NCBI GenBank assembly: GCA_041917255.1
Contig: JAYRYA010000023.1
Location: 14,341-78,340, forward strand
DNA length: 64,000 nucleotides
Source: Zoogloea sp041917255
GTDB lineage: Bacteria; Pseudomonadota; Gammaproteobacteria; Burkholderiales; Rhodocyclaceae
Direction of reading: 5' to 3'
The notes below the pieces were generated by a model. It saw nothing but the letters and a program-made list of their open reading frames with translations. It did not search any database and was not told where the DNA came from. The position numbers and the translations under genes are program-made. Positions 8,488 to 17,499 of the stretch are shown here, in pieces (position 1 is the stretch's first letter; each line of letters begins with the position of its first letter).

Positions 8488-10491
8488 ATGAACACCCGCC
8501 AGAACCCCGTCACCACCGCGCTACCCACCGCCGGCAACGGCAAGATCGTCTCGGCCCGCGAAGCCGTGCGCCTGATCCGCGACGGCGACACCGTCGCCAC
8601 TGGCGGCTTCGTCGGCATCGGTTTTCCCGAGAACATCGCCGTTGCCCTTGAAGCCTACTTCCTCGAAACCGAAGGCGAGGACATGCACGGCCTCGGCGCC
8701 CCCCGCAACCTCACGCTGGTGTATGCCGCCGGCCAGGGCGACGGCAAGGAGCGCGGTCTCAACCACCTGGGCCACGACGGCCTCGTCGCCCGCGTCATCG
8801 GCGGCCACTGGGGCCTGGTGCCGCGCCTGCAGCAGTTGGCCGTGGCCAATCGCATCGAGGCCTACAACCTGCCGCAGGGCGTCATCACCCACCTGTTCCG
8901 CGACATCGCCGCAGGCAAGCCCGGTACGCTCACGCGGGTGGGCCTCGGCACCTTCGTCGATCCGCGTTTTGGCGGCGGCAAGCTCAACGAGCGCACCACC
9001 GCAGAACTCGTCCGGCTGATGGAGATCGACGGCGAGGAATACCTGTTCTACAAGGCCTTCCCGATCAACGTGGGGATCATCCGCGGCACCACGGCCGACG
9101 CCGACGGCAACATCACGATGGAGAAGGAGGCCCTCACCCTCGAGGCCCAGGCCATCGCCATGGCGGCCCACAACTCCGGCGGCATCGTGATCGCCCAGGT
9201 GGAGCGCATCGCCGAGCGGGGCAGCCTCAACCCCCGGCAGGTGAAGATTCCCGGCGTGTTCGTCAATTGTGTGGTGGTGGCCGAAAAGCCCGAATACCAC
9301 ATGCAGACCTTCATCGAATCCTACAGCCCGGCCTTTGCCGGCGAGCTGCGGGTGCCCATGTCGGCGGTGGCGCCGATGGCCATGAGCGAGCGCAAGATCA
9401 TCGCCCGCCGCGCTGCGCTGGAGCTGCGCGCCAACGCCGTGGTGAACCTGGGCATCGGCATGCCCGAGGGCCTCGCCGCGGTGGCCGCCGAAGAAAAGGT
9501 CACCGACCTCATCACCATGACCGCCGAACCCGGCGTGATCGGCGGTGTGCCGGCCGGCGGGCTCAACTTCGGTGCGGCGATCAACCCCCAGGCGATCATC
9601 GACCAGCCGAGCCAGTTCGACTTTTACGACGGCGGCGGGCTGGACATGGCTTTCCTGGGCCTCGCCCAGGCCGACCGCGAGGGCAACCTCAACGTGTCGC
9701 GCTTCGGCCCACGGCTGGCCGGTGCCGGCGGTTTCATCAACATCAGCCAGAACGCCAAGAAGGTCATCTTCGTGGGCACCTTCACCGCCGGGGATCTGCG
9801 GGTCGCGATCGAGGCGGGCAAGCTCATCATCGAGAACGACGGCTCGGCCTCGAAGTTCGTCGAGCAGGTGGAGCACCGCACCTTCAGCGGGCCCGAGGCC
9901 AACCGGCGCGGCACGCCGGTGCTCTACATCACCGAGCGCTGCGTGTTCCGGCTGGGGCCCGAGGGGCTGGTGCTCGCCGAGGTGGCGCCGGGCATCGACA
10001 TCGAGCGCGACATCCTCGCGCGGATGGATTTCCGCCCGCTGATCCCGGCCGAGCCGGCGCTGATGGACGCCCGCATCTTCGAGGACAGACCCATGCATCT
10101 GCGCCCGGACCTGCTGGAGATGCCCCTGGACCAGCGGCTTTCCTACGATCCGGCCGGGCAGCTGTTCTTCGTGAATTTCGAGGGGCTCAACCTGCGCGCC
10201 AGCGCCGACATCGAACGCATCCGCGTGGCGGTGGAAGGGCGACTGGCGGCGATCGGCCACAAGGTGGCGGCGGTGGTCAATTACGACCGCTTCAGCATTG
10301 CGCCGGAGCTGGTGGATGAGTACGCGGCGATGGTCAAGGCGCTGGTCGAACGCCATTACACGCAGGTCACCCGCTACACCTCGAGCACCTTCCTGCGCCT
10401 GCAGCTGGCCGGAGCCTTCGACCGCAGCGCGACGCCGGGCACGCTCTACGCCGACGAAGGCGCGGCCCGGGCCGGGCTGAACCGGCGCTGA
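8488..10491 (+). CDS. Class I CoA-transferase with fused alpha and beta halves (YdiF/propionate CoA-transferase type)
   Basis: A 667-residue cytoplasmic enzyme that moves CoA between acyl-CoA donors and short-chain acids. The alpha-like half (about 20-310) and beta-like half (about 320-530) are fused in one chain, as in YdiF and propionate CoA-transferase. The catalytic Glu is Glu347 in TAEPGVIGGVPAGG. A C-terminal extension past about 540 is usual in this subgroup. The ribosome site is CAGGAG. With the GntP-type permease it would import and activate an acid for beta-oxidation or ketone-body use. Exact substrates cannot be read from sequence. Confidence 0.9.
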   Translation: MNTRQNPVTTALPTAGNGKIVSAREAVRLIRDGDTVATGGFVGIGFPENIAVALEAYFLETEGEDMHGLGAPRNLTLVYAAGQGDGKERGLNHLGHDGLVARVIGGHWGLVPRLQQLAVANRIEAYNLPQGVITHLFRDIAAGKPGTLTRVGLGTFVDPRFGGGKLNERTTAELVRLMEIDGEEYLFYKAFPINVGIIRGTTADADGNITMEKEALTLEAQAIAMAAHNSGGIVIAQVERIAERGSLNPRQVKIPGVFVNCVVVAEKPEYHMQTFIESYSPAFAGELRVPMSAVAPMAMSERKIIARRAALELRANAVVNLGIGMPEGLAAVAAEEKVTDLITMTAEPGVIGGVPAGGLNFGAAINPQAIIDQPSQFDFYDGGGLDMAFLGLAQADREGNLNVSRFGPRLAGAGGFINISQNAKKVIFVGTFTAGDLRVAIEAGKLIIENDGSASKFVEQVEHRTFSGPEANRRGTPVLYITERCVFRLGPEGLVLAEVAPGIDIERDILARMDFRPLIPAEPALMDARIFEDRPMHLRPDLLEMPLDQRLSYDPAGQLFFVNFEGLNLRASADIERIRVAVEGRLAAIGHKVAAVVNYDRFSIAPELVDEYAAMVKALVERHYTQVTRYTSSTFLRLQLAGAFDRSATPGTLYADEGAARAGLNRR

Positions 10492-10503
10492 CGACCCCGG
10501 GCG

Positions 10504-10809
10504 CTACTTGATGATGTCGACAATCTCGACACCCATCTCGTAGAGCCCGGCCTGTTCCAGCCCATGGCAGCGACGCACGCGCACCCGCGCGTGCAGCGGC
10601 TGGAACGGGCCACCCATGTCGGGCGGCAGCACGGCAATCTCGAAGACTTCATCCATCTGCGGCACATGGGTGGAGCGGATGGTGAGGCCGCCAACGCTGA
10701 GATCGACGCAGGTGCCAACGACAGCCTGCGTGGAGTGGGCGAGCTTGATGCCCACCTTGCAACCCAGGGGGATGCGGCGATCCCGGCGGCGTTCGGTCAT
10801 GCGGTCCAT
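10504..10809 (-). CDS. Small PilZ-domain protein (c-di-GMP receptor)
   Basis: A single PilZ domain of 101 residues. It has the N-terminal arginine cluster (RRRDRR) and DLSVGG, matching the RxxxR and D/NxSxxG elements that bind c-di-GMP. A second in-frame ATG at 10800 is equally possible. It lies downstream of, and in line with, the flgK-flgL-lipoprotein genes, separated by about 150 bp. It is a plausible c-di-GMP effector on motility, but unlike YcgR it lacks the extra N-terminal domain. Confidence 0.85.
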   Translation of the reverse strand: MDRMTERRRDRRIPLGCKVGIKLAHSTQAVVGTCVDLSVGGLTIRSTHVPQMDEVFEIAVLPPDMGGPFQPLHARVRVRRCHGLEQAGLYEMGVEIVDIIK

Positions 10810-10959
10810 GTGCGCTTTCGATTGGTTGTGCCTGCGATGGGCGCACCTTACGGAAGTCCGCCCGGCGTCGCAAGGTTCAGAGACGCTTGCAGGCGGCAGC
10901 GCAAAACCGGCACAGATGAATAAATTTGAATAAAAGATAGGTACAGATGCGCACCCGCA

Positions 10960-11424
10960 TCAGGGTGCCGAATTGGCCACGTCCCGAGGCGGGACCAGCC
11001 TCACCAGCCGCAGCTCGCCATAGGCCACCCGCTGGGCAAAAGGCCGGCCGCTCTCGATGCCCGTGTGCCACCTGACCACCTCGTAGGCGCCGAAGCCCGG
11101 CTGGCCGGCAAGCTGGGCCGCCCGGCGGGCGAACACCTGGCGCGCCTCGCCGCCCCCGCCGCTGTGCATCGCCTTGTGACGCAGGGCGACGATGTAGTGG
11201 TCGTCGGACTGGCGGGATTCCTCGATGGTCCAGTTGGGCGCAAACGGATCGGTCACCACATACACCGCCACCGCCGCAGCCCCCATCGGCGCCTTGAACA
11301 GGCCGGCATCCTTGACCAGCAGTCCGGCCGCCGGCAGCAGCGCCCAATCCTTGGACGGCAGGCTCTCGCAGCCCGCCAGCAGCAAGGCGAGGGCCAGGGT
11401 TGCAACGGGCGTGCGGGGCGCCAT
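10960..11424 (-). CDS. Small lipoprotein at the end of the flgKL unit
   Basis: A 154-residue protein with a lipoprotein signal (ALALLLAGC, lipidated Cys near residue 19). The rest is a compact soluble domain I do not recognise, with a VYVVTDPFAPNW stretch and a beta-rich C-terminus. It starts five bases after the flgL stop, so it is almost certainly co-transcribed with flgK and flgL. With Ser following the Cys region and no Asp at +2, outer-membrane sorting is likely. A role near the flagellar envelope passage is only a guess from position. Confidence 0.72.
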   Translation of the reverse strand: MAPRTPVATLALALLLAGCESLPSKDWALLPAAGLLVKDAGLFKAPMGAAAVAVYVVTDPFAPNWTIEESRQSDDHYIVALRHKAMHSGGGGEARQVFARRAAQLAGQPGFGAYEVVRWHTGIESGRPFAQRVAYGELRLVRLVPPRDVANSAP

Positions 11425-11429
11425 GGCGG

Positions 11430-12623
11430 TCAGTTGAGGTAGTTGAAGAGGGACAGGTTGCTCACCTTCAGGAAACTCTGCTGGGCGGCTTGCAGGAAGG
11501 TCTGCTGCTGGACGAGGTTGCTCACCGCCTCGGCGTAATCCACATCCTCGAGCCGTGACAGCGCTTCGTTGTACTGCAGGTCGAGGTTGCTGCCGATGTT
11601 CTGCTGGGTTTCGACTTCGACCATCCGCGACCCCACGCCGGAACGCACTCGCGAAACGTTCTCCTGGGAGGCATCCATGCCGGCGATGGTCTGGGTTCCA
11701 CCGAAGCGGATCGCCGCCGCATCGCCAGACTTGAGCGCAGTGACGAAGTTGCCCAGCACGTCGAAGGTGCTCGCCACGGTCGAGACCGAGTAGCTGTCTC
11801 CGCTGGCCGGCGTGCCGCTGAGCGTCATGGTGACGCCGCCGAAGGCCAGCGAGGTGCTCGAGCCGCTGGTGGTGACGGTCGGTGCGATGGGCGTGGTGTG
11901 GGCCGGATCGGACGTGGAGTCGAAGACCTGATAAGTGGGCCCTGCGCCGACGCTGACCGAATAATTGTGACCGTTGTAGGCAGCCGACACGTTCATCCCG
12001 GACACCAGCGCCGTGCCGGTGTTACCCGCCCCCGCAAGCGCGTAGGCCGAGCCGACCGGCGCGCGCACGGAATTGAAGATCTCGTCGCCCGAACTGGTGA
12101 TGGGCAGGTTGCGCGAGGCCGATATCTGCAATGTGCGCTCGCCCTGATCCCCCTGGTAGGTGACCCCGCCGGCGAGCCCGCCGGTAAATGGCTGGGCGTT
12201 GCTGCGGTAGCCGCCGAACACGTACTCGCCGGTGGAGTCCTGGCTGTTGGCGATCCCAAGCAGGGCCGAGAACTGCTCGGCCAGATCGGTCCCGATGGTG
12301 CCCTGCTCGCTGGCAGTGTAGACACCATTGCCCGACTCGACCGCGCGGGTGCGCACGTAGGTGACGATCTCGGTTGCGGCGTCGAGCTTGCTATCCACCA
12401 GCTTGAGCGCATCGTTGGCGTAGCCCTGGTTGGCGGTGTAGAGGCTGTTGACGCTCTTCGACTGGGAGACTTCCAGTGCCCGGGCGGAAGCCACCGGGTC
12501 GTCGGAAGGGCGCAGGATGCGCCGACCGGTCGCCACCTGCTGCTGGGTGTCGAGAAGGCGCGCGTTCTGGCTCTGGATCTGCGAGACGCCTGCGTCGTAG
12601 ATCATGCCGGTTGTGACACGCAT
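11430..12623 (-). CDS. flgL: Hook-filament junction protein FlgL (HAP3)
   Basis: A 397-residue FlgL that links the hook-associated layer to the filament. The N-terminal flagellin-like helix begins MRVTTGMIYD with RRILRPSDDPVASARAL. The C-terminal helix has EALSRLEDVDYAEAVSNL and ends in LSLFNYLN. The central region is variable, as usual. It is longer than E. coli FlgL (317 residues). It is 17 bp downstream of flgK, so one operon. Such late genes normally need FliA. Confidence 0.95.
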   Translation of the reverse strand: MRVTTGMIYDAGVSQIQSQNARLLDTQQQVATGRRILRPSDDPVASARALEVSQSKSVNSLYTANQGYANDALKLVDSKLDAATEIVTYVRTRAVESGNGVYTASEQGTIGTDLAEQFSALLGIANSQDSTGEYVFGGYRSNAQPFTGGLAGGVTYQGDQGERTLQISASRNLPITSSGDEIFNSVRAPVGSAYALAGAGNTGTALVSGMNVSAAYNGHNYSVSVGAGPTYQVFDSTSDPAHTTPIAPTVTTSGSSTSLAFGGVTMTLSGTPASGDSYSVSTVASTFDVLGNFVTALKSGDAAAIRFGGTQTIAGMDASQENVSRVRSGVGSRMVEVETQQNIGSNLDLQYNEALSRLEDVDYAEAVSNLVQQQTFLQAAQQSFLKVSNLSLFNYLN

Positions 12624-12640
12624 GACGATGTTCCTTCAGG

Positions 12641-14593
12641 TTATTGGCCGAGGGCCAGCACTTGGTCGAAGAGCTTGGAGGCGATGCTCATCACCTTGCC
12701 CGCGGCCTGGTATGCCTGTTGATAACGGATCAGGTTGGCTGCTTCTTCATCGAGATTCACACCCGCCACCGATTGCTGGGCATTGGTGGCCTGCTCGACC
12801 AGGCTTTCCTGGGCGTCACGATTGACGCTGACCTCACGCGCCTTGTTGCCCACCGCACTGACCAGCTGGGAATACACCGACTGGAAGGTGGCGGAAGGCT
12901 GGCCGCCTGCCGACAGCAGCACCTTGGTGGTCTGCAGGTTGCCCATCAGCACCGCGTTGCGGCTGTCGGAAACGCCCTGACTGTTGGGCCCGACCGTGAA
13001 GGTATCTTCGTCCTGGATTGCGCCCGTCATCGAGAAGCTGACGCCCCCCACCGAGATGCTCATTCCACTGCTGTAGGGGATCGAAGCCACCGGCGCGGCG
13101 AGGGTTACCGGCGAACCGCCGAGGGGCGTGTAAGTGACCGGCAAGCTGGCCGGAAAGCCACTGAGGTTGCCCGCCGAGTAGGTGAGTTTGAGGGGTGAGG
13201 CGCTGATACCGAAGCTGGCAAGGTCGGCGGTGCTGCCGACCACCGGCGCGGTGATGCTGCCGGTGCCACGGTTGCTGCTGGTGGCTGCACTGGTGATCGG
13301 CGCGGCGGCGGCGACCATCCGGGTGTCGCTGATCGACACGCCGATGTTGGCCGCGGCATTGCGGGTGGGCAGGATCATGAAGCTGTCGCCCACCATCGAC
13401 GTGGCCGCCGGGGTGATGGTGAGCCCGACCGACGCGGCGGTCACCGAGGCGCCGTCCGAGACGCGGGTCAGCGAATAGCCGCCGGTAGTGTCGGTGAAGG
13501 TGAGCTTGTAGTCGTCGCCGGTGAGCTTGCTGATGTCGGCAAACTGCACGTCCGGCGAGGCGGTGCTGGCGGTGGCGAAACGCTCCACCGACACGGCAGG
13601 CGGGGTGAAGAAGTTGGTGCCAAGGTTGCCGTTGAGATCCTGACCGAGCTGATGCTGGGCATTGAAGGTGGTGGAAATGCCGATCGCGACAAGGCCCAAC
13701 TGGTTCTGGGCCGCGTCGAGGGAACCGCTGCGCATCGCCAGCAGCCCCCCCAGCTTGCCGCCACCGAGCAGGCTCTCGGGGATGGTGATGGCGTTGCCGC
13801 TGGTGGTGACGATGTTGACGTTGAAACGATGGGGGTCGGAGCTGGAGGGCTGGGCATCCAGCGTGGTGGCCACGGTCCCCACCACCAGTGGCTGACCGGT
13901 GCCGATGAAGACCGACAAGGACCCGTCGCTCCCGGTCGCCGTGGAGACGCGGGTGAGCTGGTTGAGTTCCTTGATGAGCTGATCGCGGGTGTCGAGCAGG
14001 TCGTTGGCGGGCTGGGCCGAACCGGCCTGCTGGGCCACCGCGATCTTGTGGTTCATCTCGGCGATCTCCTTGGCGTAGGTGCCGATCGCGCTGACGGTTT
14101 CCTTGATCTGGCTCTCGACCCCGGAGCGGACGTCGTTGAGGCGCTCGGACAGATTCTGGAAGCGCGCCACCAGACTCTGGGCGGTGGAGATCATCGACTG
14201 ACGGGCCGGGATGCTCGACGGATTGGCGGCCACTTCCTGCACACCGCCAAAGAACGACGCCAGCGCAGGCGTGAGGCCCACGGTGGAGTCGGCCAGCATG
14301 TTGTCGATCTGGCTGATCTCGGTATCGTAAGTGTCGTATTCGGTGAACTTGGTTTCAGCCGCCAGCACCTGGTTGGTCAGGAAGCCGTTGTAGGCACGCT
14401 TGACCGTATCGACCTTGGTCCCCTCGCCAAAGAAACCGGCACCGGTGAACAAGGCGGGGTTGGTGCTCTGGACAACGCTTTGCCGGCTGTAGCCGGTGGT
14501 GCCGGCGTTGGAGATGTTGTGGCTGGTCGTGAGCAGCCCTGCCTGGGCGGCGTTAAGTCCGGTGAGTCCGATGTTGTAGAGACTGGCGCTCAT
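12641..14593 (-). CDS. flgK: Hook-filament junction protein FlgK (HAP1)
   Basis: A 650-residue FlgK, the first hook-associated layer. The N-terminus (LYNIGLTGLNAAQAGLLTTS, then NISNAGTTGYSRQ) and C-terminus (NLDEEAANLIRYQQAYQAAGKVMSIASKLF) are the conserved rod/hook-family helices. The central region is long and low in complexity, rich in Thr, Ser and Val. It is the first gene of flgK-flgL-lipoprotein. A weak FliA-like box lies about 25-50 bp upstream. Confidence 0.96.
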   Translation of the reverse strand: MSASLYNIGLTGLNAAQAGLLTTSHNISNAGTTGYSRQSVVQSTNPALFTGAGFFGEGTKVDTVKRAYNGFLTNQVLAAETKFTEYDTYDTEISQIDNMLADSTVGLTPALASFFGGVQEVAANPSSIPARQSMISTAQSLVARFQNLSERLNDVRSGVESQIKETVSAIGTYAKEIAEMNHKIAVAQQAGSAQPANDLLDTRDQLIKELNQLTRVSTATGSDGSLSVFIGTGQPLVVGTVATTLDAQPSSSDPHRFNVNIVTTSGNAITIPESLLGGGKLGGLLAMRSGSLDAAQNQLGLVAIGISTTFNAQHQLGQDLNGNLGTNFFTPPAVSVERFATASTASPDVQFADISKLTGDDYKLTFTDTTGGYSLTRVSDGASVTAASVGLTITPAATSMVGDSFMILPTRNAAANIGVSISDTRMVAAAAPITSAATSSNRGTGSITAPVVGSTADLASFGISASPLKLTYSAGNLSGFPASLPVTYTPLGGSPVTLAAPVASIPYSSGMSISVGGVSFSMTGAIQDEDTFTVGPNSQGVSDSRNAVLMGNLQTTKVLLSAGGQPSATFQSVYSQLVSAVGNKAREVSVNRDAQESLVEQATNAQQSVAGVNLDEEAANLIRYQQAYQAAGKVMSIASKLFDQVLALGQ

Positions 14594-14618
14594 GATCCGC
14601 GTCCTTGCTTCGGTGGGT

Positions 14619-14646
14619 TCTTAAGCAACCAAAAGCAAGAACTTTG
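14619..14646 (-). promoter_or_regulatory. Weak FliA-like promoter candidate before flgK
   Basis: On the minus strand CAAAGTTC (six of eight to TAAAGTTT) is followed after 12 bases by a poor -10, GCTTAAGA. Spacing is one base long. It is listed because flgK is normally FliA-dependent and this is the best match in the 71 bp before it. Confidence 0.28.
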
Positions 14647-14664
14647 CCAGCCATTTCGGATGGG

Positions 14665-15636
14665 TCAGGCAGCGCGCGTTGAACTGGTCGCAAGGGCGAC
14701 GCGCAGGGTGTTGCCGTTGATGATGCGGGCCAGCTTGTCGGCGTACTGCGGATCGGTGGCATAGCCGGCCGCCTGCAGCCCGCGGGCAAAGGCGGTGGCG
14801 TCTTCCTGGCCCACCACCGCGGCGTAGCGCGGGTTGTTTCGGATCAGGTTGGCGTAGTCGCGGAACGAATCCGCGTAGCTGCCATAGGCGCGGAAGCGGG
14901 CGTTCTCGCGGGTGGCGGCGCCATTCACGTATTCGGTGGTGGTGGCGCTCACCGTGTCTCCGGACCAACGCTTGCCAGCCTTGATGTTGAAGAGGTTGTG
15001 GCTGGGCGTGCCGTCGGCGTTCTTCAGCTCGTACTTGCCCCAGCCGGTTTCCAGCGCGGCCTGGGCCACCAGGAAGCGGGCCGGGATGCCGGTGGCGCGG
15101 CTGGCCTCGACGGCCTGGGGCCACACCTTCTCGACGAAAGCCCGGGGGCCGGCACCGGCCGGCATGTTGGGCAGCTGCATGACGGCATTTGCCGCGGACG
15201 AAGCTGCCGCACCGGCAGTTTTTGCCGCCGAACTTGCCGTGCCGGAGGCGGACGGCGACACCGCCCCGTCAAAGCCCCGGCGGATCGCCGCATCCAGCGG
15301 CACCGGGCCGTCGGGCAGCTTCACCTCGGTCTTGCCGGCATTGAGCTGGCGCTCGATCACCTTGGCGAGGCCGATGCCGCCGGCGCGGGTGGACAGCTGC
15401 ATGGCCATCTGCTGGTCGAGCAGCGACTGGTACATGCGCGTCTCGTCACTGTCGAACATGCCACCCTTGGGGGTCGCGTCGCGCATCGACTTGAGCATCT
15501 GCTGGACGAACAGGGCCTCGAACTGGCGGGCGGCTTCCTTGGTCGCCTCGGGCGAGCTTTCCTTCGACAACCGGCGCAGACCGCCGAGGGTGTTCGGGTC
15601 GAGGGCGTTGATCTGGCTGAAGTCGGAGGCAGCCAT
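14665..15636 (-). CDS. flgJ: Flagellar rod cap and peptidoglycan hydrolase FlgJ
   Basis: A 323-residue two-domain FlgJ. The N-terminal rod-cap part (about 30-110) has ARQFEALFVQQMLKSMRDA and ESQxY-like positions (DETRMYQSLLDQQMA). The C-terminal glucosaminidase-type domain (about 170-315) has FLVAQAALETGWGKYE with the catalytic Glu. An Ala/Ser-rich linker joins them. It acts in the periplasm, opening peptidoglycan while guiding rod growth. Its ATG directly follows the flgI stop with no gap. Confidence 0.95.
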   Translation of the reverse strand: MAASDFSQINALDPNTLGGLRRLSKESSPEATKEAARQFEALFVQQMLKSMRDATPKGGMFDSDETRMYQSLLDQQMAMQLSTRAGGIGLAKVIERQLNAGKTEVKLPDGPVPLDAAIRRGFDGAVSPSASGTASSAAKTAGAAASSAANAVMQLPNMPAGAGPRAFVEKVWPQAVEASRATGIPARFLVAQAALETGWGKYELKNADGTPSHNLFNIKAGKRWSGDTVSATTTEYVNGAATRENARFRAYGSYADSFRDYANLIRNNPRYAAVVGQEDATAFARGLQAAGYATDPQYADKLARIINGNTLRVALATSSTRAA

Positions 15637-16785
15637 TTAGATGACTTCCAGTTCCGCGCGCAGGGCGCCGCTGGCCTTCATCGCCTGGAGGATGGCGATG
15701 AGCTCGAGGGGGTTGGCGCCCACCGCGTTGAGGGCCTTCACCACGTCGGCCAGGTTGGTGCCGGCCTTGATGTTGAAGATGTTGCCTCCCTCCTGCTTGA
15801 TATCCACACCGCCCTTGTTCGTCACCGCCGTCTGGCCGCCGGAGAGCGCACCGGGCTGGCTGACCTGCTGCTCGTTGCTGATGGTGACCGTGAGGCTGCC
15901 GTGGGAGACGGCGCAGTTCTGCAGGGCGACCTTCTGGTTCATCACCACCGAGCCGGTGCGGGAGTTGATGATGACCTTGGCGGCCTGAATGGCGGGAGTC
16001 ACGTCGAGGTTCTCTAGCTTGCCCAGAAAAGCCACCCGCTGGTTGAGGTCTTCGGGCGCGCGCACCTGAATCTGCCGGCCGTCGAGGGCCTGGGCGCTGC
16101 CCGGCGCAGCGGCGTTGATGGCTTCGACCACCTTCTGGGCGGTGCCGAAATCGGTGTTGTTGAGCTCGACGAAGACCGAATCGCCCTGCCCCACCGGGCT
16201 GGCGACGGCCCGCTCGACGGTGGCGCCGCTGGGGATGCGCCCGGCCGAGAGGTGATTGACGGTGACCTTGCCGCCGGACGGCGCCGCGCCGCCGGCACCG
16301 CTGACCGCCAGGCTGCCCTGGGCCATGGCGTACACCTGGCCGTCGGCGCCCTTGAGGGGCGTCATCAGCAGCGTGCCGCCCTTGAGCGAGCGGGCGTTGC
16401 CCATGGACGACACGGTGACGTCGATCTGCTGGCCCGGCCGGGCGTAGGGCGGCAGGCTGGCGGTGACCATCACCGCGGCCACGTTCTTGAGCTGCAGCGA
16501 CTGCCCTGGCGGCAGGGTGATGCCCAGGTTGCCGAGCATGTTGATGATGCTCTGCACGGTGAAGGGCGTCTGGGTGGTCTGGTCGCCGGAGCCGTCCAGG
16601 CCCACCACCAGACCGTAGCCGATCAGCTGGTTCTGACGCACCCCGCCAATGGAGGCGAGATCCTTCAGGCGCTCGGCCTCGACCGCCGGGCTGCCCAGCA
16701 GGCACACGACGGTGAGCAAGCCCAGCACGCAGCGGGACAGCGGGCGGGTGACGGCGAGGATGCGGCGGGAAGTTCGGCGAGGCAT
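15637..16785 (-). CDS. flgI: Flagellar P-ring protein FlgI
   Basis: A 382-residue periplasmic P-ring subunit. It has a Sec signal (VLGLLTVVCLLGSPAVEAE) then the conserved RLKDLASIGGVRQNQLIGYG. Residues such as VVGLDGSGDQTTQTPFT and NRKTGxVVM-like NSRTGSVVMNQKV are typical. Length is close to E. coli FlgI (365). It lies between flgH and flgJ in the usual order and should share the flgG operon promoter. Confidence 0.96.
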   Translation of the reverse strand: MPRRTSRRILAVTRPLSRCVLGLLTVVCLLGSPAVEAERLKDLASIGGVRQNQLIGYGLVVGLDGSGDQTTQTPFTVQSIINMLGNLGITLPPGQSLQLKNVAAVMVTASLPPYARPGQQIDVTVSSMGNARSLKGGTLLMTPLKGADGQVYAMAQGSLAVSGAGGAAPSGGKVTVNHLSAGRIPSGATVERAVASPVGQGDSVFVELNNTDFGTAQKVVEAINAAAPGSAQALDGRQIQVRAPEDLNQRVAFLGKLENLDVTPAIQAAKVIINSRTGSVVMNQKVALQNCAVSHGSLTVTISNEQQVSQPGALSGGQTAVTNKGGVDIKQEGGNIFNIKAGTNLADVVKALNAVGANPLELIAILQAMKASGALRAELEVI

Positions 16786-16796
16786 GACGGCAGTCC

Positions 16797-17480
16797 TCAG
16801 AACGGCATGGCGGTCAGGAAGAAGCGCTGCATCCAGCCCATGGTCTGGACTTCATCCAGATAGCCGTTGGCACGGTACTCGACGCGGGCGTCGGCCACCT
16901 GGGTGGATTGCACGGTGTTGGCGCCGGTCACGTAAACCGGATTGACGACCCCGGAGAAGCGGATGAACTCGTTGCCCTGGTTGACGGCGATCTGCTTTTC
17001 GCCCGAGACGAGCAGGTTGCCGTTGGGCAGCACTTCGATGACCGTGGTGGTGATGGTGCCCGTGAAGGTGTTGTTGGCGGCCGCGTCGCCCTTGCCGCCG
17101 AACTTGCTGGCGTCGGAGGCAGTGGCATCGAGCCCTGCGAGCCCCTTGAGGGGCAGCCTGTCCATCGCCGAGATCGAGGCGGAGAGGCTGGCGCTGCGCT
17201 CGGCGGCGGTGGAGGATTTCTTGCTGGCGGCGGTGGATTCGACCAGATTGACGGTGATCACGTCGCCGATGAAGCGGGCACGTCGATCCTCGAAAAGCGG
17301 CCGCGAGAAGTTGGGCTGGAAGATCGAGCCCGGCTGCGACGCCAGCGCAGTGCGCGGCTCGGGCCGCACGCTCATGGGCTGATGCACGGCAGTCGGCGGG
17401 GTGGCCTGGAGGGCGGCGCAACCGGCGAGGGCTGCGGCAGCCAGCGCCGGAACAAGCGACCGGACGGTCTTCATCATCAT
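16797..17480 (-). CDS. flgH: Flagellar L-ring lipoprotein FlgH
   Basis: A 227-residue outer-membrane lipoprotein forming the L-ring. The signal ends in the lipobox AALAGC. It has GSIFQPNFSRPLFEDRRARFIGD (start of the ring domain) and ends with GWMQRFFLTAMPF, typical of FlgH. Three ATG codons in a row make the exact start uncertain by two residues; GGAGA precedes the first. It is 19 bp after flgG. Confidence 0.96.
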   Translation of the reverse strand: MMMKTVRSLVPALAAAALAGCAALQATPPTAVHQPMSVRPEPRTALASQPGSIFQPNFSRPLFEDRRARFIGDVITVNLVESTAASKKSSTAAERSASLSASISAMDRLPLKGLAGLDATASDASKFGGKGDAAANNTFTGTITTTVIEVLPNGNLLVSGEKQIAVNQGNEFIRFSGVVNPVYVTGANTVQSTQVADARVEYRANGYLDEVQTMGWMQRFFLTAMPF

Positions 17481-17499
17481 CGTTCTCCGCGCGCTGCGA

